64,000 nucleotides of DNA, from NCBI GenBank assembly GCA_002731275.1, contig PCBK01000098.1:1-64000 (forward strand), in the 5' to 3' direction. Below the pieces are notes generated by a model. The model saw only the letters and a list, made by a program, of their open reading frames with translations, had not been told where the DNA came from and made no database searches. Position 1 is the first letter of the stretch. Each line of letters starts with the position of its first letter. Source of the stretch: Deltaproteobacteria bacterium (GTDB lineage: Bacteria; Myxococcota_C; UBA6777). The position numbers and the translations under genes are program-made. Below, piece by piece: positions 58,464 through 64,000 of the stretch.

Positions 58464-60680
58464 GTGGGGAGTGGCTCCTCTACCTCGAGGTGTGGTTTGC
58501 CATTTATCAAACTCCACAAGCTTTGCTCCTACCTTGTCGCTGTCACCGGCGTGCTTATCCTCTTGTTACCCAACATTTTGCTCCCAATCACTTGGCCTAT
58601 CGTCCTGATCGCAGTCATCGTGAGCTGGTTTTACGAAGGTGAACGGCTCCACGAAGAGCGCTACAGACGTCGTTGGACCTCTTTTACTGCTGTTGTCTTC
58701 TTCGGCTCGTTGTTTTTGCTGTTGTTGCGCATCATCCAAAACCCCATTCAACTCGCCTGTTATCTGCTGCTCTTTTTGCTGGTGAACAAACTCTTCAATC
58801 GGCGAACAAATCGAGATTATTTGCACATCTACTTGCTCAGTTTTTTGATGTTGACCTTGAGCACCATCTTGAACTCAGAGTTGTCGTACGCTGTGTGCTT
58901 TGTGATGTACGTTGTGTTTCTTACCTGGACGTTGACGCTGTTCCACTTGCGACGTGAGATCGAGGAGACGTACTTGATGAGGCATGCGGAGAATAGCCGC
59001 GAAGGGGAGAAGGTGGATGTCGAGCAGATCTTGCAATCAAGGCGACTTGTACGTGGCTCGTTCTTGTTCTCCACGAGTCTCATCGCGTTGGCGATTTTTG
59101 CTTCGAGTGGTTTGTTGTTTGTGTTGTTTCCGCGTGTGGGCTTTGGGCTTTTCTTCCATCGCCAACGTCGTGGTCCTCAGATGGCTGGATTCTCCAATCA
59201 AGTTGATCTCGGCAGCTTTGGCTCCATTCGTCAAAATCGTCAGGTCGTGTTGCGGGTGGAGCTGCCTGAGCAGTCCATCAAGAAGCGCCTCACCTATTAT
59301 TGGCGTGGGATGTCCTTCGATAAGTACGATGGGAAGAGGTGGACGCGTTCCGAGAAGAAATTGAAGCTCGCGCGCTGGGTCATGCCTTGGCACGTGTTAC
59401 TTCAACATCCGTTTAAGATGGACAAGGATTCTTCTGTTCGGCAGATCATCTACCGCGAGCCTTTGAGTACAGACGTTCTGTTTGCGATCGATCAAGTCAG
59501 CGCGTTCCGCCTACCACACCGCATTCAAGAGAAGGTTCGTTTCCAGATCCCACGTGTTCACTACGATCGGTGGAGTGGAGTGACTTCGTACAAGGGGTTG
59601 GGGAGAACGGGGAGTGCGTTTCGTTACGAGGCGTACTCTTTTCCAACGAAACGCCGCAGAGCGATGACATTTCGAGCGTTGCGAGGTGAGCGTGCAGAGT
59701 TGGAGGCTACTCTGCGTCGTCTTTACACACAACGTCCTAGCGGGATCGATGAGCGGATTCTTGCATTGGCTCAGAGGGTGACAAGGAATGTACAGGGCCA
59801 ACACGAGAGGGCGATGGCGATCTTGCGCTACTTGCGTAAAAATTACACGTATTCGCTACAGCGGGCGCCCTTTAAAGGGCGCCCGCTGCCCAACTTTTTA
59901 TTTGTTCAAAAACGCGGTCACTGCGAGTTCTTTTCGACGAGTATGATCATGCTGTTGAGGAGCCTTGGTGTACCTGCACGGCAGGTGACGGGGTTTCATG
60001 GTGGGGAGTGGAATCAATACGGGCAATACTACGCAGTGCGCCAAAGTCATGCACACTCTTGGGTCGAAGTGTACGATCAAAAAGGTGGTTGGCGGAGGTA
60101 TGATCCCACACCTTCGGGGCGTCCCCAGCAGCGTTGGGCGATTTGGAGCCAGATCGAGCAGCGGATCGATGCGTTGAAGCTGCGTTGGCAAAAGTGGGTG
60201 ATTGAGTACGATCTTTCCTACCAAATCAGCGCGTTGCTCTACCTTCGAAAGGTCTGGCGTGCAGGGGGGAGTGAGCCTGTCGAACGTACCGCTTCTTCAA
60301 AGCCATCTGTTCCATATACACGTGTGTTGTTGATCTGTCTCGGCGCAGCGGTGTTGTTTTTTCTGATCTTTATGGTGAGAAGGCGCCGGGCTGCAGGGTT
60401 GATGTCGTCTTTTATCTCTCCCGCGACGTTGCTGTATGTACGAGCTTTAGAGCTACTACAGGGAGAGGGATTGCGGCGTTGTGAGAGCGAAACACCTTCC
60501 GAGTTTTTCGAGCGTGTGGCTGGAGAGCGACCGGAGCTACGAGAGGCATTCTCTCACGTGACACAACACTACCTAGAGTTTCGGTATGCTGCGAGGTCGG
60601 AGCCAGAGAGTTTTCGTTCTGCGTTGCTCGATGGGATCGTCGAGTTGGAGCGCTGTGTGAGGGAAGATGCGCCGACCTAA
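58464..60680 (+). CDS. TgpA-like membrane transglutaminase
   Basis: The 738-residue protein has an N-terminal membrane part with about six helices (DUF3488-like), then a periplasmic transglutaminase-like domain with Cys487 in KRGHCEFFSTSM, His531 in SHAHSWVEV and the Asp of RRYDPTPSG. A further membrane helix near 620 and a DUF4129-like cytoplasmic tail (ESETPSEFFERV) follow. This is the TgpA architecture; P. aeruginosa TgpA is essential but its substrate is unsettled. The start is uncertain: GTG 58464 has AAGGAG twelve bases upstream, TTG 58497 has GAGG five bases upstream. Confidence 0.85.
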   Translation: MGSGSSTSRCGLPFIKLHKLCSYLVAVTGVLILLLPNILLPITWPIVLIAVIVSWFYEGERLHEERYRRRWTSFTAVVFFGSLFLLLLRIIQNPIQLACYLLLFLLVNKLFNRRTNRDYLHIYLLSFLMLTLSTILNSELSYAVCFVMYVVFLTWTLTLFHLRREIEETYLMRHAENSREGEKVDVEQILQSRRLVRGSFLFSTSLIALAIFASSGLLFVLFPRVGFGLFFHRQRRGPQMAGFSNQVDLGSFGSIRQNRQVVLRVELPEQSIKKRLTYYWRGMSFDKYDGKRWTRSEKKLKLARWVMPWHVLLQHPFKMDKDSSVRQIIYREPLSTDVLFAIDQVSAFRLPHRIQEKVRFQIPRVHYDRWSGVTSYKGLGRTGSAFRYEAYSFPTKRRRAMTFRALRGERAELEATLRRLYTQRPSGIDERILALAQRVTRNVQGQHERAMAILRYLRKNYTYSLQRAPFKGRPLPNFLFVQKRGHCEFFSTSMIMLLRSLGVPARQVTGFHGGEWNQYGQYYAVRQSHAHSWVEVYDQKGGWRRYDPTPSGRPQQRWAIWSQIEQRIDALKLRWQKWVIEYDLSYQISALLYLRKVWRAGGSEPVERTASSKPSVPYTRVLLICLGAAVLFFLIFMVRRRRAAGLMSSFISPATLLYVRALELLQGEGLRRCESETPSEFFERVAGERPELREAFSHVTQHYLEFRYAARSEPESFRSALLDGIVELERCVREDAPT

Positions 60681-62056
60681 GGTCGGGTCGTCGGGGCTGA
60701 GGTTGGGCGTGATGTTGCTGGCTGTTGGGGGGCTTTTGTGGGGGAGGTTGTCTTGCCTTCCTTTTGTTTTCCAAGCTTGTCTTTCTTTTCCTTCTTGAGC
60801 CAGTCGACAAATTCTTCGGGGGATTGGGAACGTTTTTGTTTGTTCATCTCCTGATGTAGGTTGTCGTTAAGCTGTTGTACGATCTCGTTGATTTGCTTGT
60901 TGAGTCTGGCTTTTTGGCGCATCAACGTGTCCATCTGTGGTTTTGGCGTGGCTCGGCCGTACATGATAGTCAACAAGGAGATGTATTGTCTTCGCAACCC
61001 CACATATTTTTTGAAGGCTTTGATGCGAAAGCGCAATCGCTCTGGTGGATCTGAGGCGGGGAGTTGTTTGGCCATCTTTTCGAGCTTTTGCCAGCGTGGG
61101 AGAACTTTTTGTTTGAGCATTTTGACATACGTGCGTGTGTCTTTGAGGAATTCTAGTGGTTGTGTCGAGATCGCACGTTCGGCTTTCCCCATCACTTTGG
61201 ACATCTCCTGATCTGTGATCTCAACTTGTCTCATAAAGGCGTAACTCTTGACGCCTTTTTTGGGCGCGATCTTGTACCCTATGATGAGAATGGAGGAGCC
61301 GAGCAAGCCGAGGATGAGGTTGCGTGTCCAGCGTTTATGGACGATGTCGGGAGTGAGTGGCTGAGAGAGCACAACGCCACAAAAAACGCCGGCGATCAGC
61401 CCTCCGATATGAGCGGCCATATCGATCATTGGAAAGGAGAAACCTAAAAAGAGGTTGATACCGACAAAGAAGATGCCGTTGTTTTTGAGATTTTGTAAGA
61501 TTTCGGGGGGGATGGTGTCCCGGCGGAGAAATGCGAAGCCCATCAACGCACCAAAGACGCCAAAAATGGCCCCCGAAGCACCTGCGCTGAGGACGTCGAT
61601 CTTCCAGGAGACGCTGATGAGGGAGCCTAGTAGACCGGAGACAAGATAAAGCACGAGGAACCCGAAGTTACCGACAAGGCGCTCGACGAAGCGACCAATG
61701 GCCCAAAGCGCGTACATGTTGATCGCGAGGTGGATGACACCGACGTGGATAAACATCGATGTAAAGAGTCGCCAAGGCTCCTGTTGGAAAGTGGAAGGAC
61801 CGTGATTGGCTCCCCAGCGCAAAAGATCGCCCGCGCTTGGTTGGAGGATATGTGTGCCAGAGACAATCATCACAATGAAGATCAACACGTTGAGCGCGAT
61901 CAGCGTGGGAGTCATCCAGACCCAAGGAGTGATCGAGAAGATGAGCTGCCGGAAGTCACGTAGCTTCTGCATGGAGAGCCGAATGTCATCGGACATTGCT
62001 TCTTCTGAGATGATGAATCTCCTCTTTCTTGGGCGTTGAGGGGTCTCTTCAGTCAT
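60677..62056 (-). CDS. Rhomboid-family intramembrane serine protease
   Basis: The 459-residue protein has six or seven membrane helices (about 45-280) with HVGVIHLAINMYALW, the catalytic serine in SAGASGAIFGVFGAL and the His in MAAHIGGLIAGVFCG. It cleaves membrane helices near the periplasmic face. The C-terminal 190 residues are a Lys/Gln-rich helical cytoplasmic domain and a Pro/Thr tail, longer than in typical bacterial rhomboids. The ATG at 62056 has AAAGG about 11 nt upstream. Its 3' end overlaps the TgpA-like gene by 4 nt. Confidence 0.88.
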   Translation of the reverse strand: MTEETPQRPRKRRFIISEEAMSDDIRLSMQKLRDFRQLIFSITPWVWMTPTLIALNVLIFIVMIVSGTHILQPSAGDLLRWGANHGPSTFQQEPWRLFTSMFIHVGVIHLAINMYALWAIGRFVERLVGNFGFLVLYLVSGLLGSLISVSWKIDVLSAGASGAIFGVFGALMGFAFLRRDTIPPEILQNLKNNGIFFVGINLFLGFSFPMIDMAAHIGGLIAGVFCGVVLSQPLTPDIVHKRWTRNLILGLLGSSILIIGYKIAPKKGVKSYAFMRQVEITDQEMSKVMGKAERAISTQPLEFLKDTRTYVKMLKQKVLPRWQKLEKMAKQLPASDPPERLRFRIKAFKKYVGLRRQYISLLTIMYGRATPKPQMDTLMRQKARLNKQINEIVQQLNDNLHQEMNKQKRSQSPEEFVDWLKKEKKDKLGKQKEGKTTSPTKAPQQPATSRPTSAPTTRP

Positions 62057-62207
62057 ACGTTGTAAGCCTTTCTTGCTATTGGGTAGTATATGCCCCATGA
62101 GTATACCGATAATGTAGGAACTTCGCGAAAAAGTGCAAATAGAAGGTTGACGATGTCAGGGGGGTATGCGATCTTTGCCTCACTCATATCGTTCACCGAG
62201 ATACTGT

Positions 62208-62227
62208 CATGGTTTGTATAGACCATG
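62208..62227 (+). promoter_or_regulatory. Inverted repeat upstream of the pilin gene
   Basis: CATGGT (62208-62213) and ACCATG (62222-62227) flank TTGTATAG. A TATAGA box (62217-62222) with TTCACC 19 nt upstream lies over it, so a regulator bound here would cover a possible promoter. Confidence 0.3.
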
Positions 62228-62274
62228 CCGACATATTGTGCGCAGTGATTTCGAAACTGATGAAGGTATACAAC

Positions 62275-62796
62275 ATGCGAAAAAAGCAACGAGGGTTTAC
62301 GTTGATCGAGCTGATGATCGTTGTGGCGATTCTTGGAATCCTGGCCGCGACTGCGATCCAAGGATACCGACGGTTTCTTTGGAAGAGCAAGACGACCGAA
62401 GCGATCATCAATCTCAAGCAGATCGCCCAGTCATCTGTTGTATATTACCAGTCCGAACGAAGCAAAAACGGTGTGGCACAACCCAATACATTCCCTTCCA
62501 TCGTCTTTACGCCTGCAAAACCTCCATGTTTTGGCGGAGTGGCTCTTTATAAGCCCGATTACAGTGAGTGGAAGAAAGCGGGATGGGAGGAGTTAAATTT
62601 TGGGCTGACCAAAGCGCATTATTACCGTTATCGGATTGTTTCAACTGGAGTTGGAAAGAACGCTGTGTTTCGCGCTGAGGCGCAAGGTGATCTCGATTGC
62701 GATGGGGGGTTTTCGTCTTACATCGTGATAGGCGAGGTTGATTCGGAGATCGGACCGACTGTTTCGGGAATGATCGTTGTTCAGGGTTTGGAGTGA
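62275..62796 (+). CDS. Type IV pilin-like protein
   Basis: The 173-residue protein begins [17 protein letters not shown]: a short basic leader, prepilin peptidase site between Gly and Phe, Glu at mature position 5 and the hydrophobic alpha1 helix. The globular part has a Cys near 75 and an LDCDGGFS loop near the C-terminus; these two Cys could form the D-loop. It may be a major or minor pilin or a pseudopilin; no pilus assembly genes are in the window. AAGG about nine bases before the ATG at 62275. Confidence 0.85.
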   Translation: MRKKQRGFTLIELMIVVAILGILAATAIQGYRRFLWKSKTTEAIINLKQIAQSSVVYYQSERSKNGVAQPNTFPSIVFTPAKPPCFGGVALYKPDYSEWKKAGWEELNFGLTKAHYYRYRIVSTGVGKNAVFRAEAQGDLDCDGGFSSYIVIGEVDSEIGPTVSGMIVVQGLE

Positions 62797-62809
62797 TTGA
62801 GGAGATACT

Positions 62810-64000
62810 ATGAGGAAGACAAGTCATCTGAGGCGACTGTCATACGGCGCAATATGTTGTCTGGTGTGGATGGGAGCATCGTTTGCCTACGGGCAAGGAA
62901 CGACTGAGACATCTATGGTGCAGACGCTACGCCAGCGACTGCAGACCAACCAGGATGTGTTTCAAAAAATCGAGACCATCCGAGCGATCGGACGTCTTGG
63001 CGCAAAAGGCGCGGACGCTGTCAACGATCTGCACCTGTTGTTTTCATCCAAAGACGAGCTCGTACGTGCCGCTGTTGCCTGGTCTCTTGGTCAAATTGGA
63101 GCAAAAGCGTCTCTCCCACTGTTGCAAAAAGGTGCGTTCAAAGATCCTAAAAAGATCGTGCGCGCGAGCTGCATGGAGGCTCTTGTTGGTTACGGTACCA
63201 AGGCTGTCTCAATGCTTCCTGCGTTTTGCAAGGCGTTGTCCGATCGTGACAAGTGGGTGCAGCTCGAAGCAGCTCGGGCCATTCGTGCTTTTGGTGCTGC
63301 TGGTGCGCCGTGTGTCCGTGCGCTCGGGGCTGCCTACTCCTCGACTTACAGCAACATGGTCAAAAAAAGCTTTGCCTGGACGCTTGGAAAACTTGGGCCA
63401 GAGGCCAAAAGTACGGCAACCACGCTCGCTGTCGGCCTCGACAGGCTGGATAACCAGACCAAGTTCACTGTTGCTTGGGCACTCGGTCAAATTGGCGTCA
63501 AAAATAGAAACGTCGTGTACAATCTACGACGTCTGTTGTCCAATGAGGCCATTCTGGTCCGTCAGATGGCGCGCCAGGCTCTTCGGCAGTTGGGCCTTCC
63601 CAACGCCAAACCCCTCGAACAAAAGAAACCCATCAACACCGCTCTCACTGCGACAGAGACCATTCTCGGTGTCCAACAACCTCACGACGTCAAGCTCCCT
63701 CCAGTTCCAGACAAGCCCGCGCTGGATGCAAAGAGTGAGCTCGAAGTCCAAGAGAAGCTCGCGTCGATCGATGCGTTTAAAGCGAAGAGTTGGCGCGTGA
63801 AGTTTGCCCCCGATGCGATGTGGAAACCCGTCGCGAAGATAGGTCCTGGTGCAGCAGGTCTTGTTGTCGCGTCCATCGAAAATGAACGCAAGGGCAACAA
63901 GCGTCGTGTGCAGCTTCGGACGTACATCAAAATCCTCGCGAACATGCACCCGAAACCTCACTCCGCGATCCCCACATTGGCTTCATTGCTCTCCATTGGA
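62810..64000 (+). CDS. Exported HEAT-repeat protein, C-terminus cut by window edge
   Basis: The frame is open from an ATG at 62810 (GAGGAG upstream, 13 nt after the pilin stop) to the window end, 397 codons. A signal peptide (SYGAICCLVWMGASFAYGQ) is followed by five or six HEAT/PBS-lyase-like helical pairs: DELVRAAVAWSLGQIGAKA, KKIVRASCMEALVGYG, KWVQLEAARAIRAFGAAG, TKFTVAWALGQIG. From about residue 280 the sequence is not HEAT-like. Same-strand and close to the pilin gene, so probably cotranscribed; role unknown. Confidence 0.8.
   Translation, partial: MRKTSHLRRLSYGAICCLVWMGASFAYGQGTTETSMVQTLRQRLQTNQDVFQKIETIRAIGRLGAKGADAVNDLHLLFSSKDELVRAAVAWSLGQIGAKASLPLLQKGAFKDPKKIVRASCMEALVGYGTKAVSMLPAFCKALSDRDKWVQLEAARAIRAFGAAGAPCVRALGAAYSSTYSNMVKKSFAWTLGKLGPEAKSTATTLAVGLDRLDNQTKFTVAWALGQIGVKNRNVVYNLRRLLSNEAILVRQMARQALRQLGLPNAKPLEQKKPINTALTATETILGVQQPHDVKLPPVPDKPALDAKSELEVQEKLASIDAFKAKSWRVKFAPDAMWKPVAKIGPGAAGLVVASIENERKGNKRRVQLRTYIKILANMHPKPHSAIPTLASLLSIG

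Overview
The window reads as a chromosomal segment of a Gram-negative bacterium related to Myxococcota (the former Deltaproteobacteria). The base composition looks close to half GC, which is low for classical myxobacteria. Evidence for this placement: a MYXO-CTERM-like C-terminal anchor, Cys-rich metal-binding (MopE-like) repeats, two Ser/Thr kinases with PEGA tails, FHA, TgpA-like transglutaminase, lamin-tail and Kelch lipoproteins, and many secreted proteins with no obvious relatives. I saw no tRNA, rRNA, CRISPR array, insertion sequence or prophage.

Left part (1-11466): an edge-truncated surface protein (propeller plus metal-binding repeats), a fumarase-alpha homologue that has lost all three Fe-S ligand cysteines, tsaC, a cinA gene in an operon with a HerA-like ATPase, and a run of four exported proteins, two of them rich in Cx3C motifs. 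Housekeeping block (11477-20997): rsmB-fmt, a pair of dissimilar ArsA/Get3-type ATPases, a TPR lipoprotein, and pheS-pheT of the archaeal/eukaryotic type instead of the usual bacterial type.

Middle (21495-44198): a MopE-type lipoprotein, a large double-anchored protein, a UbiA prenyltransferase resembling decaprenyl-phosphate phosphoribosyltransferase, two PEGA-tailed kinases, a GT-C glycosyltransferase, a lamin-tail lipoprotein, a BNR-propeller protein followed by a gene that repeats its C-terminal domain, a nucleotide-transporter-like protein fused to HEAT repeats with a cyclic-nucleotide-binding partner, a Cys-rich lipoprotein, a lipoate ligase, and a J-like membrane protein without HPD.

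Right part (44447-64000): a tRNA methyltransferase, an FHA protein, ruvC, and the translation/export cluster ffh-rpsP-khpA-rimM-trmD-SPOUT methyltransferase, followed by rplS-rnhB-yraN behind its own promoter. Then come TerB-like and small membrane proteins, a PEGA/proline-rich protein, a Kelch lipoprotein, a TgpA-type transglutaminase, a rhomboid protease, a type IV pilin-like protein and an edge-truncated HEAT-repeat protein.

Both edge genes (1-2095 minus, 62810-64000 plus) are open at the window boundary. Many starts were moved inward from the longest frame on the basis of Shine-Dalgarno spacing; several are GTG or TTG. Promoter calls rest on -35/-10 matches by eye and assume a sigma70-like consensus.
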